Of a DNA stretch of 64,000 nucleotides, positions 43,995-54,961 are shown piece by piece. The position numbers were made by a program, and so were the translations under genes. Source of the stretch: Bipolaris cookei (taxonomy: Eukaryota; Ascomycota; Dothideomycetes; Pleosporales; Pleosporaceae); contig NRSV01000006.1 of NCBI GenBank assembly GCA_002286855.1, forward strand, positions 1 through 64,000, written 5' to 3'. Position 1 is the stretch's first letter. Every line of letters starts with the position of its first letter. The notes under the pieces are model-generated. The model saw only the letters and a list, made by a program, of their open reading frames with translations, was not told where the DNA came from and did no database searches.

Positions 43995-46351
43995 ATGGAC
44001 GCCGTCGGCCTTGGCTTGAGTGGCATTCCAGGCCCGCCTCGCTGCTGCTGCGGAAATCATGATTGTGCTTTCCTAGTTTACAACGGTCGCTTGCTCGAAG
44101 GTTTAGAAAGAGACGTTTCCAAAGCTGCTCAACTCGGCCAAGTATGTGCGCCCGTCAACTCGCAATCACTGGCCACTGCCCGCGCCTGCCGCTAACTTTT
44201 GCCCTGCAGGCTCTCCTAGTCCGCCACGAGGCCTATGTAGCCGACTCGGAGCGCGAGCGCAGAGAAATGATTGCCACGATTGAGAATCTCGAGCGGGACA
44301 AGAGACAGCTCGAGACTCAGAATGCCCAGTCCATCAAGACCAACCGCGACCTCCTGGACCAGCTCGAACAGTTGAACAACACTGTTGCCGAGTCCGACGC
44401 CCACATCCAGGCCCTCGAGGACACGCTGCGATCGACCGAAGACGAAATCGGGCGCCTCGGCACCCTGGCTGCACGAACCCAGTTGCTCGAAAAGCAGCTT
44501 ATTGACCTCGAAAAGGAACAGTCACAGCTTCAGCGCAGCCTCGATGCCAAACTCGTCGACGAGCGGACTGCCATCCAGCGATGGAAGGCGGCCGAGCGCA
44601 CCATTGGAGACCTCCAGGACCAGATTGACCGTATCGAAAAGGAATCCCGAGCCGAGCGCCAGCGACACCACGAGGTCGTCGCCCGCATGGAACGCCGAAT
44701 GGCCGTCGAAAGCGAACTCAACACTGCTGCAACCAGGCTCAAGGCAAAGGCAGGCCACGACAAGGGCGGCAACGGTGTCGTCTCTCACTTCGTAAAGGAC
44801 ATTCTACTCGACAACGCAAATCTACAACACGGCATCATGGAACTACGCGAAATGCTCGGCAATTCAAACGAAGAGGTGGAGCGTCTCCGAGACCAGCTCA
44901 GGGACCACCAGCCCATGTCGCCCTCGCAATCCGGAGAAATCGCCAGCCCAACGCTACAAAAGGAACTCGAAATGGAACAGGAATCACTCAGTCAAGAGCT
45001 GCACATCCACCATCACTTCCACGGCCCAAAGACCCCCAGAAATCTATCAAAGGGACCAGCCCGGGGCAGGTCCAAGAAGAAGCGATTCACTCTGACTCCC
45101 ACTCACTTCGACCCGCCGCCAACGCTCGAGCGCTCCTCCACCGCTACCATCCTAAACCAGACTGCTGTCACAGTGCCAAACTCGCATCGATGGTCTCAAG
45201 CCTCCACTCTGGGTCCAGGCTCATTTGCGGGCTCGCCTGTCTCCGACTCGCGCCGCGGATCCATGTACGATCGTGTCTTTAGCGAGGCATACGACTCCTC
45301 ACGCCCAACCAGCCCTCCAGACTCCATTTGTTCTCCCATGTTCGGCCCTTCCAAATCAAACGACTACAGCTCAGATCATGATGTTGTGCCGTCTCTCGGT
45401 CGAAGACGCTCGGGCACGCTCGACCAAGGCAAGAACGTCATCAGGCACTCGCGTCGCAAGTCTCGTGGTCTCATGCCTCCGAGCCTGTCCAACATGCGCA
45501 GTTCCAGCACACCCATTTCCTTTACTACCAAGAGCAGTCCCGCCAGCGCCGTCATCTCGGCTGTCAGCCCCGCAAATTCTTTTACAAATGATAGTTTCTC
45601 CCTCTCGCCCGCTATGCAGACCGAGCCTCAAGCCGCGATACCCGAAGAGTGCGAGGAGGCTTCCTTGTCAACAGCTGAACCGTCCATTGCCAACTCTGTA
45701 GAGTTTGAGCCTGACGAGCTTGTATCACCCATTTCCGCCATGCGTCCTTCGCTACATCGCCACGCCTCACGCTCATCTCTCATTTCGATATCTGGCATGG
45801 ATATCCATACGCTACAGTCACGACCCTCACAGCTCATGTACTCTTCTCCACGCTTTGCAGACGTTGGTCTTGCTGGGTCTGTTGGACCAGAAGTTGCGTG
45901 GGGCGCTACCGCGTACGGTACATTGTCGAGCAAGGCGTCTGATGGCAGCATGCTCAGCCGCACTATGCTGAGCATTGCGAACCAGAAGCGAGGCCCCCGC
46001 AAGAGCGATGGCCACCAACCCACCAGTAGCCCTGGCATTACCCAGAAAGTAGGAGGCTGGGTGTTTGGCAAGTGGGGCGCTACTCCGGCTCCTCCGTCCG
46101 AGTCTGCGACTCGCCCGCCATCCGTCTTAAGCCAGCAAACGCAGTCGAGCTCCGATACTGGTTCGTCCAAAGAAGGGTCGGAGAGCTCCAAGAAGGCCAA
46201 AGACAAGGCCAGGGCGAGGGCCAGTGGTGTCAATCAGAGCGGTCCTATCTGGGGCGTCTTCGATGACGTACCAGAAGCACCCACAAAGGTCGTGGTACAA
46301 GACTACGACGCCGAAGCCCTTGGTGACGCGTTGGCTGATGCTGAGAAATAA
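43995..46351 (+). CDS. Coiled-coil protein with Ser-rich C-terminus, two exons
   Basis: Model: exon 1 43995-44141, intron 44142-44209 (68 nt, GTATGT...GCTAAC...CTGCAG), exon 2 44210-46351, giving 762 residues. The N-terminus has a Cys cluster (PPRCCCGNHDC) and YNGRLLEGLERDVSKAAQLG. Residues 50 to about 310 form a long coiled coil with heptads rich in Glu, Gln, Arg and Leu. From there to residue 700 the chain is disordered, rich in Ser and Pro, with a basic patch (RGRSKKKRFTLTP). The C-terminus holds short conserved-looking pieces (VGGWVFGKWG, GPIWGVFDDVPE). It resembles fungal scaffold proteins of cell polarity or microtubule organisation in architecture only; no function is assigned. Confidence 0.85.
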
Positions 46352-47448
46352 TTTGTTTTCTTTTTCCTTTGTTTGCTCAACGACACAATCGCTTCATGAC
46401 CTCATCTTTTCACTTCCCATATTTTTAGCCATGTTGTTTTCGTTTTATTTTATTTTGTTTTTTTTTTGCATTTTAGCTCCTCACGTAACGCATCACGATA
46501 GACTGCATTATAACCGGCGTTTTTTCTTCTTTTTGGGAATTCTCCTTCCGTCTCTCGTTCATATCAGGGACTTGGGGAATAGTGATGAATGGGTATGGCT
46601 TGATGATCATATGCTTCAAAAATTATCAGATATGGAGAGCCAGAAGCGGGAGAGGAGAAATTGATTGATACCCAGGGTATATACATTATGTATACATACA
46701 TACGCGCATATATATGTAAACATGTTCATACACTCAGATATGCAGACCAAGGATGACATAATGGTCTTTAAGCTCGCTTCTTTTGACATGTTTCCTGTGA
46801 TACTTGACATGTTCCTTGTGATGCCCCGGTCATGGAGCTAATATACGATTCAAGGATACGTTACAACGATTCCTGCAAACATCAGAAGGGTCTTTTGATT
46901 TATTTCTGACATTACCGCTATCTGCCCGCTGGTTCTTTTTTTTGGTTACATGATGTGGTGTAGTATCACGTGATCAGACTGTGGATATATATAGTAGTTC
47001 TTTTCAGAGTAGAAAGGCACCCTTCTTCAATCCATTCTTTGGCAGCGATTAGATTTTAGCTTTGTTCTACTAGCTCGATTGCAAGTCATCCCTTAATCTT
47101 TTAAGCTCAATCTTGTATCATGCCACAATGTATTTTTGTTGAGTGTGTAGCTTTAAATGGAAGTACGTGCAGCGATACCATGCGCATCCCGCTAGATAAT
47201 TATATAACATTCAGTGTCTTTTCTACATCGAAGGATTTCCTAGAAACGCGTGCGTGCATGATCAGAAAGGCTGGGGGAAAGCCATATCGAATCCCTTTCA
47301 CAGAAGGAATCTCCTTGCTCCCATATCCGCCGTGATGCCCATAGAGTATGTAATACCCGGCTTGGAAATACTACTCTTCGCAGTCAATAAGAATCATTAC
47401 CTTTGCGTTTTTGCCCAGAGGCACCCGGTTGTCAACGACCTCCGTATG
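46352..47448. other. Intergenic, no gene seen
   Basis: The 3' flank of the coiled-coil gene, T-rich, with a short TA/CA-rich repeat near 46680-46720. A frame at 47120-47335 has no recognised motif. Confidence 0.45.
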
Positions 47449-49461
47449 CTACTGGATCTCGTCTTCGGAGTCACCTTCCATATTAACAACCCGACTCCGC
47501 TTCTTGCCGTCATGGTTGCTTTGACTGACACTGACACCAGAATCTCTTAGCTTGGCTGTCCGGACTGGCAGTGCAGGTGCCATGAAGCGCTGTAATCGAC
47601 CACCCAACGCGTTGTCCAAGCTGGGCTTCGCATCCTCATTCTCGTTCGTGTTCGCTGCATCCAGAATGCAGCATTGTTTGCGGAGCGCTTCAACATTGTA
47701 TTCTAGGTTGAACCTTGAAACATCCAACCCGTTAATGGTGTGGAGGCTCAATGCCTCGGCCCGATCAATACCCTAGTACCAGGCAGCATCAGCAGTTTAT
47801 GCAATACGTGAGTCATTTCTTCGAGAAAATGCACGCGCCTCAATCAAAGCCTGTCGACCATGATCGAGGCTGACTGTTGTATCGTCAGAATCGTATCCAA
47901 GAAGGTGCGCCATGGCATTGCGCTCATGCAAGCGACCTGCGACACGAGCGTAGGGGATGACGAGCTCCTTGTCTGGCGGATGAAGAGGATAGAAATTTGC
48001 ATAGGTCTTTGGCTGCTCTGGGAATCCGAGCATTAGATACTCATTGTTTATCTGACCTATAAACATCGCTCATGTCGGCAGGACCATATAAATAGATTTC
48101 CGTGTTGAAGGGCTGTCCTTCATCGTAATCGTTAGTCGAGGCCTTGTCCAAATTTGACCATTTCAGCCGGATGGATTTGATGCTCATGGTGTCGGTGCAG
48201 ACAGCCTGATCGGACTTGTTTGGAAGAAGACGGACGGTGTCACCCACAACCAGCATCTCTGAGCCCACAAAAGTGCCGTTGCAGTATATCATCGCTTCTG
48301 GCCATGTTCCTCGAAAGCGATGTTTTCCTACAAGCGAGACGGTCGAAGTCAAAGCCAAAGGTCTTGGTCTACGTGATGCAGGAGCTCTTTACACAGAAAG
48401 AAAGGACGGCTTTGACGCAATAAGATGCACTTGCACCGCTTTGACAAAGACTTGTCCGCATTGTTTGGATTGGGAATGAGTTCTACTCACATGCCAGAGC
48501 ACGACCCGTTCGAATTCTTGGATGGCTCTAAGAGGTCGGTGATGGCCGATGTTTGGGCCACCTCTGTTACCAGACCAGCCTCTCACCGTGGGACGTCGAG
48601 AAACTCATCCGTCTGCTCATCATACAAGCACAGCTCGTTAGTAATTTCATGTCTAGTAACAGTGACTCCATCAGCCAGATTGCGGATGAGCATGACAATG
48701 TCTCCGTTGCGCGGAATCCATGGTTCTTGAGATTTGAGAGTCCCCAGTAGCTTCGGAATGCTTTCCTGTTCCGCTCGCCAATCAGGACTCAGAGGCTCTT
48801 TGATGGGCTGATCAATGCATTTGTGGCTTCGGAGCTTTTCAATTAGGTTCCGATAGACATCGGGTGTACCATCTTGGTTGGTCCTGGTCACACCAGGGCT
48901 TGGACTAAGCTTCTCTGGCCTTCCTTAAGCTGCGGGGTGGGAGATTATAACCATGGCCGGAGTTGGTTGCACGCGCTGGGCGCTGTTGGGTCGGCTCGGA
49001 AAAGATGCAGAAGCTGAAACAGTGGATGAGCTAGCAGAACTTCTGGGGTGGGAGCTGTTGGACATAGCGCTGGGAAGAAGACCTGGGCCGCCGCGACAGA
49101 CAGTACAGGGACACCCTATGCTGTTGCCGCCATTGTGCATAAGATAGTCGAAGTGAGAATAGAAGCGGTTTGGAGAATCAAATTTCTTATGGCTGGGTTA
49201 TCCAAACAGATACTTGTCGAAGCATTTGAGATCTGAAGGCCGTGGCCTCTGCCACATGGTGTAGCCTGCGGGGAGAGCTTCGAGAATGTATTGCACTTGC
49301 GGCTGGGCACTTCCGCGCTGCTCCATCCTTAATTGACCGATCTTCTCAAGGTATAATGTAGGAGGATCAATTTGAGTGTGCGTGCCTGAGGTTGGGACGT
49401 GCAAGGGATCGCCGTCGGAACAACCAGGCTTCAAACGCACGACGACGCGGCCAGGAGTCAT
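47449..49461 (-). pseudogene. Clr2-like transcription-silencing factor gene, RIP-type decay
   Basis: The frame starts at ATG 49461 and shows the pattern of cryptic loci regulator 2. N-terminal part: LYLEKIGQLRME, VQYILEALPAGYTMW, DKYLFG, KKFDSPNRFYSHFDYLM and CPCTVC. C-terminal part: WEAGLVTEV (read through a stop), PNPNNADKSLSKR, GKHRFRGTWPEAMIYCNGTF, GDTVRLLPNKSD, EALSLHTINGLDVSRFN. In fission yeast Clr2 belongs to the SHREC complex, which deacetylates histones in heterochromatin. Here stops stand at about 49198 (TAA), 48925 (TAA), 48583 (TGA), 48487 (TGA), 47797 (TAA) and 47773 (TAG), with frame changes near 48350 and 48050. At least four of the stops are one C:G to T:A step from Gln, Arg or Trp. 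The family call rests on remembered motif order. Confidence 0.72.
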
Positions 49462-50638
49462 GGTAGTGGCAGTCTCAAGTTGCAGTGAATGCTTGGACTG
49501 CTATGGACAGAATTAACAGTAGCTGTTGGCTGCTGGCTGCTGGCTGCTGGCTGCAAGATGAGGAATGGTGGGGGCGGAAAAGTTTAGCGAGGTATGGCTG
49601 AGGACAATAAGGTGCAAAGGCAGGAAGGAGAAGGGTCAAATACATAAGGTCATGGGAAGCCCGAAGCTGGCAGGTGCGTCTACGACAGTCAGCAGAAGGG
49701 CGTAGAGACAAAGCATGCGGTGAGAGTGAGTAGTGATGGATTGCGTCCTCAAAGTGTGTACTACATATCGCTGGCAGTGGCACATTATGGTGGCAATATG
49801 CAAAAGGCGCGTGGTAATGGTGAGGGTGAAGGACAAGGTCGAGGTCGAAGTCAAAGATGCATGTCTTGGCAGCCCCACCGTCAGGCGTGTTCCTTGCTCC
49901 ATGCAGGAACGCGAGATTTAGCGAGTCGTGCTACTAACTTACTCTCTGCTCCGCCCCCCTTTTTGGCTCAATCACCGCCGAACCACGACATTCAGCATTC
50001 TAGCCGCCGACCAAGCACATCCAGTACGTGATATCCACGAGCAGCTGCATGTTCCGCTGTGACGACTGCACATCTGGGCCGCGGAAGGCTGGGTGGCTGT
50101 TGGTGCTCACGTTCAGGCCGGCCGCCGTCACTAAACCTCAATATGCTTAGAGTTATCTGTGATGCGCAACCACCCGTTCCCGAGGCAGAGCCGTGCGGTT
50201 CCACTAGAGTCCATTCCCCGTCATTGAACACGCCATGGCCTGAGGCTCTAACCACACATGGCCGTCCTTGATACTCCAACGGTCCTTAGTGCGTGATGGA
50301 GTGCAGGGCTCATCTGTTTCGAGTCCTTTCGCGGTCAAGTCCACTATTGTTAGCCCGGTTAAGCTTTCGACGGAATCCACCCTTCTAGCTGACAACACCC
50401 TTCCTCCATGCCCAAGCATCTCCTGCCTAACCTCTACCTACCTCTCTTCGTCAGTCTTGCTTGTCATCCGCACACCTACGCCCTCGGTGCGTAGTGCGAT
50501 ACATAGTGGCAAGGAAGTCCAAGGGGCAGCCATCGCTTCAACCAACCGGTCCGACCGTTAATCTCACCTCGACCAAAAGCCCGGCCTTCGGATCACTCGC
50601 CATAGCCTTCGTACACACGTATCCACCATTCCGATGCG
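49462..50638. other. Intergenic with a 7-bp tandem repeat
   Basis: The upstream sequence of two divergent units. GGCTGCT is repeated four times at about 49526-49554. Open frames on both strands look like chance in GC-rich DNA. Confidence 0.5.
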
Positions 50639-51993
50639 ATGAATTTCTTCCGCCCCAGTCGCGCAAACTCACATTTCCCCATTGACGATGATCGGCCAGC
50701 AAAGCGCATCTCAACTCCCGCTGGCCAGCGACTCTCCGTCATCCTCGACAACAAGCTCACAAAATCACCGGCCAGCACAGCCAAGATCAACGTCACCACC
50801 GAGAGCACATTTTGCAACGACCCATCGCATCAGCATGTAGGCCCCGTGTTGCATGTTCACAAGAATGAGAGGAAGAAGGGAGGTGTCTTTTCCGCTTTGA
50901 CTGGCGGCAGATTAAACACGCCTAATGAAAGCCGCGAGGATCGAGCCAACAATGGGAGCAATCTTAGTGTTAGTGTTTGGAGCGACAGGGAGGATGAGAA
51001 GTTTGGTCACGTAAGACAAAGACGGAGGGGCATATTTGCCTGGGGACGGAAGAGGCTTGCTTTGGTCGTTGCTATCTTGATAGCTCTGATCGTGGCTTTG
51101 GCCGTTGGTTTATCAGTGGGCTTGAAGAAGCACTCTGGGTCAGTCACCCGCATTTCACCATTAAAAAGCAACACGTACTAACGCACCAAACAGCAGCTCA
51201 TTCCAAGATACAGCAAACGGTTCTCAATCTGCAGGCAGCGCATCCGGCACCAACAATCACAACCAAAATAATGGCGCCGGTTCCCCTACCGGAACCGACA
51301 AACCTCCCACCCCATCCCCTGCAGCCCCACGACCCTCTGTACCTCCCAACTTCCCCGTCGGCGCCTACTCGCTTGCGGTCTTCCTCGATACTGTCACACC
51401 AGAGTGCACCGCTAACCAAAACACCTGGACATGCGCGCCAAACACAGACTACTATGCGGACCCACAGAAAGCTCTTACCGTTCTCAACTGGGAAATCGCT
51501 GGTTCTTCGGGATCGTACAAAATCTCATCTAAAGGGCATGATGATACATTTGATACGACCTTCCAGAATGAAAACCTTGAGCTGCTGGATGTAGGCCAAG
51601 AGACGGAGCGCTACCGGTTCCAGATTTCTCGCTCAAAAACTGTAAACATGACCGGTAGTCTTGGGGGCAGCAAGGGCGATTTCGAGTGTGATTACAGCGC
51701 AACAAACATACAGGCATTCCTATACACCAAGATGCTCCGCACTTATCCTGATGACACAATTGCTGTCAAAAACACCCCGAACGTTCAATGGCCATTTGGT
51801 AAGTGATTTATTGTTTAGCTTCCATTTTGACATACTAACCCCGTGTTTAGCTGTACGCATCGAGCAAGCTGTGGCTGGCGGTGAGGGTGTGCCATCCTGC
51901 AAGAGTTCATCAGGTGACAATGTTGACCTCAAAGCCCAGGATGCGGGCACGCTATGCTCATGTCTCTACAAGAATTGGACACCTCAAAAGTAG
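50639..51993 (+). CDS. Single-pass type II membrane protein with Cys-containing ectodomain, three exons
   Basis: Model: 50639-51138, 51194-51798, 51851-51993 with introns of 55 and 52 nt, giving 415 residues. The N-terminal 130 residues are polar and likely cytoplasmic (NFFRPSRANSHF...). A basic stretch RQRRRGIFAWGRKR is followed by a transmembrane segment near residues 137-157 (LALVVAILIALIVALAVGLS). The lumenal or outer part begins with a Ser/Asn/Pro-rich linker and continues as a compact domain with paired Cys (TPECTANQNTWTCAPN, FECDYS, VPSCKSS, TLCSCLY) and NWEIAG, YRFQISRSK. The domain seems typical of ascomycete plasma-membrane or wall proteins, but I do not know a name. All splice sites are GT/AG and the frame is open throughout. 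Confidence 0.85.
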
Positions 51994-52520
51994 CTGAAAA
52001 AGCAATTGCAATTTCTTTGTTCATTATTATCATCTAGCGTTTCCTTTGTGTAATATATGTACTCTTAACATAGCATAGCATAGCAAGCACTTTCTTCCCA
52101 CTAAGCGGCCATGGCGGCGTACAAATATTAGGGTTACCAGGTATAGAGCGCGTTGGTTTACTGTACAGTCGATCATTCTTATCCTAGTCACGAGGTAAAG
52201 TAGGCGTCTCCTACATGTTGTTTTTCACATTCCAAAAAAAGACATCTCGGTAGTTGAAATCTCTTTGTATGAATAGCACTTGGGCAAAGGCGGCATCTTG
52301 AGTTCCTTTGTTGTTTTCCACAGGACAGCCACAACGCCCATTCCGGCGCATATTTCAATGGCCTGCCGCATGCGGCCAAATGCCGACAGATAAAGCAATC
52401 ATACAACACACAAGAGCAACAAAATAAAGCATACGCTCTTTGTCAAAAGAATCGTGCGCATCTCCTGCTCAACTGACATATATCGCTAATCACTTCTACT
52501 CTCCCGCGACCTTCAATCCA
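51994..52520. other. Intergenic, no gene seen
   Basis: The 3' flank of the membrane-protein gene and upstream region of the next small gene. Nothing further is supported. Confidence 0.5.
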
Positions 52521-52943
52521 ATGACCAGTTTCCTCAACAATATCTGGCCATTTAGCTCGCCAGCCCAACAACCACAAAACACAATGCACAAGCGCAAGGA
52601 CATGAGCGACATCTTAAGTGATGATGAACAGACACGCAAGTCGCATAGCAGCAGTACACATTCAAGTGTAAAATACGGCGGATCCAGCACTATGACCATA
52701 ACAGAGACAGTCTCGAGCGCCGAGCCATCGAAACCGAATACACCTTCCGGAACTGGCAGATCACTGGCTCAACAACCCGGCTCTTCGCATCTGGAACCAG
52801 GCACTCCTGAGTCTAGACGAAGAGCAGCAAAGTTGAGAACCAAGGCGAGACAATTAATAGAGCAAGCCGAAAATTTACAGAAGGAACGTGCTGCTCGTGA
52901 ACAACACAGATCTCCATCTAGCCATTCCGCGAAGAAATCTTAA
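52521..52943 (+). CDS. Small charged protein with C-terminal helix, function unknown
   Basis: An intact frame of 140 residues from ATG 52521; the frame extends 27 codons upstream without an ATG. The N-terminus MTSFLNNIWPFSS is hydrophobic and short. The middle is Ser/Thr-rich (KSHSSSTHSSVKYGGSSTMT). The last 45 residues form a basic helix (PESRRRAAKLRTKARQLIEQ then AENLQKERAAREQHR), probably a short coiled coil. No family is recognised. The next, frameshifted gene starts only four bases after the stop. Confidence 0.6.
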   Translation: MTSFLNNIWPFSSPAQQPQNTMHKRKDMSDILSDDEQTRKSHSSSTHSSVKYGGSSTMTITETVSSAEPSKPNTPSGTGRSLAQQPGSSHLEPGTPESRRRAAKLRTKARQLIEQAENLQKERAAREQHRSPSSHSAKKS

Positions 52944-52946
52944 GGA

Positions 52947-54222
52947 ATGAGTGATGCTACAAACACCATTAGTACCGAGCAAACTGCGCCATCTCTTCAT
53001 CTTCCTACCACCATACCACCATACCACCAGCACTGCAGATACGCCGTTCCAAAATCAACAAAACTCCCGCGTCATCAACACCACCAGGCTGGTCCGGCTT
53101 GTCATCGAGTCAAAAATGGAGCACAGATCCCGATCTCCGTGCTCGCGAAGTCGGTTCTAAACCCACTATCTGCGCCGACCTCCACGAGCCCAAATACGCC
53201 ATGCGCGACGCTGAAATCCGAGATGCACTAATGCATCTTGTTTCTCTGATCCAGCGCTTTAGTCGCGAGTTCTTCAGCGGCGAGGTCCGTATCCCCGCGC
53301 CCGACGGCATTCTTCCAGCATCGTTTACGCGCAAATGATGCCGCAGACTGTCAAGGTGGTACACTGCGTTGCGAGTGGCGGGCCGGGAGGCGAGTGGGGA
53401 TGGCACGATTTGTTTCTTGATGAGGAGAAGAGACAGACACTCGTATGCGCAGTTATTGATAATGTATTTGTAGAGCAGGTGTTTCAGAATGTGTGTTTTG
53501 GGTTCGGCGAGGAAGATAAAGATGCTTTTTGTGCTCTGGAGCGAGAATTGAAAGATGAGGATGGTAAGTTCTTTCCTCTCCCTTTTTACCACTTTACGGC
53601 TTCAGCAACGACATTATAGTCCACACCTGACAGCTAATCTCTCCACAAACAGGATTCACCAGGCACTCCGATTTCTCCCAGAAACTCCATCATCTCACCC
53701 ACAATGCCACCACCCTCTTCCCCGCCCCCTTCACCGCACACATCCAAACCATTCTCGCAGCACTAACCACCCACCTCTCCCTCTTCCTCTCCCTCCTCCA
53801 TCCCAATCCTCTTTCCCCCTCCCATCCCTCCTCCCCCCTTGCTCACCCTCATCACCCGCACCGCCCTCCTCTCCCTCCACACGCGTCTAGACCCCCACAC
53901 ACTCTACCGCTTTACCCCCCTCTTCAAGGAAGACACCTTCACCCCCACCCGCATGCACTGCACCAACTTCGCCCAAATGCAGCAGTCATGCCCGCACAAC
54001 CCGTCCTCCGTGCTTACTCCCGCCAAACAAGCTCGGCGCGCGACGTTATCGAAGGTTGAGCTGAGACGCGCAAAGGGGGATCAGTCGCTCACGCAGATTA
54101 TCGTGTTTCGCGGTGTCATGGCGTTTCGGCGGGGTGGCTGGGAAGATGTGCGGAGTACGGGGCGGGATGTGGTGTTTGAAGAGGAAGGGTATGGGGAGGA
54201 AGGGTATAGAGAGAGGGTATAG
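52947..54222 (+). pseudogene. Frameshifted conserved fungal gene of unknown function
   Basis: Coding blocks in order but in different frames: a Thr/Pro-rich start near 52947, then KWSTDPDLRAREVGSKPTIC and ADLHEPKYAMRDAEIRDALM (53100-53230), then MPQTVKVVHCVASGGPGGEW and VFVEQVFQNVCFGFGEED (53335-53563), a GT/AG intron-like break (53563-53653), GFTRHSDFSQKLHHLTHNAT, and a last block LYRFTPLFKEDTFTPTRMHC (53839-54222). Frame changes are needed near 53000, 53310 and 53830. The blocks resemble a protein family I have met in Dothideomycetes without a known role. Two of the breaks lie at repetitive tracts (ACCATACC units, C-runs), so sequencing or assembly indels are an alternative to true decay. 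Confidence 0.6.
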
Positions 54223-54961
54223 AGAGAGGGTTATTACGAGGGGGTGGGTGTATTGTCGGTGGGGGAGGGGTGTGGTGACGGGCATGGGGGAGGAGATGGA
54301 GAGGAAGGTGGATGGGGTTGTGTGGAAGGGGTGTGGGATCGGTTGGGGGAGGGAGGAGAAGGTGTCGAGGGGGTGTGGGTAGATGTGGATTTAGTTGGAT
54401 TTTCGTATGTTAGGGATAATTGCCACCTTGCGAAGTAAGTTGTTATTATTATTGATGGTTAGGAAAAGAAGAAACGGTATTGATAGACCAAATTTCACAC
54501 CGCGACTCATCTCAATAACCAGTCTCGCCCATGTCCATATTGCCTCGAGTAACAATCCCATTACACTTCACTATTACTTCTTTAGAATCAGCCCGTACAG
54601 CCAGCGCCGTCTAAGGCTCAAGGGAAGAAAGGAAACAAGGAGAGAGAAAAAAAAGGCTACATACTACAACCCCCTTTCATCCTCGATCATATGAAGTCCT
54701 CATCCACATGTAGCGTGGGTATCAATATATACATCCGAATCTCATATGCACCCAGGCCAACCCCACCGCGTAAAGAAAGAAAAGAAACCCCTTGACCTGT
54801 CCGTGTGCGCAACGCCATCTCCAACGATTCGACATGCCAACAAACGAAAAAAGAAGCGAGCGTTACGTAAATACCTACTACATCAACATCCCCGCTCCCC
54901 ATCTCAAGTGCAAGCAACCCCCCCCCCCCAAAAAAAAAACGCAAAGAAGCGCCTCACGTTA
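54223..54961. other. Intergenic with C12A10 homopolymers
   Basis: A G-rich stretch at 54223-54390 and then AT-rich sequence. Twelve C followed by ten A lie at 54918-54939. No gene is seen; the segment is the 3' flank of the ankyrin gene. Confidence 0.5.

Noticed and set aside
44216..46233. Minus-strand frames of 60-200 codons opposite the coiled-coil gene
   Set aside because: Shadows of a long GC-biased coding frame on the plus strand with better domain logic.
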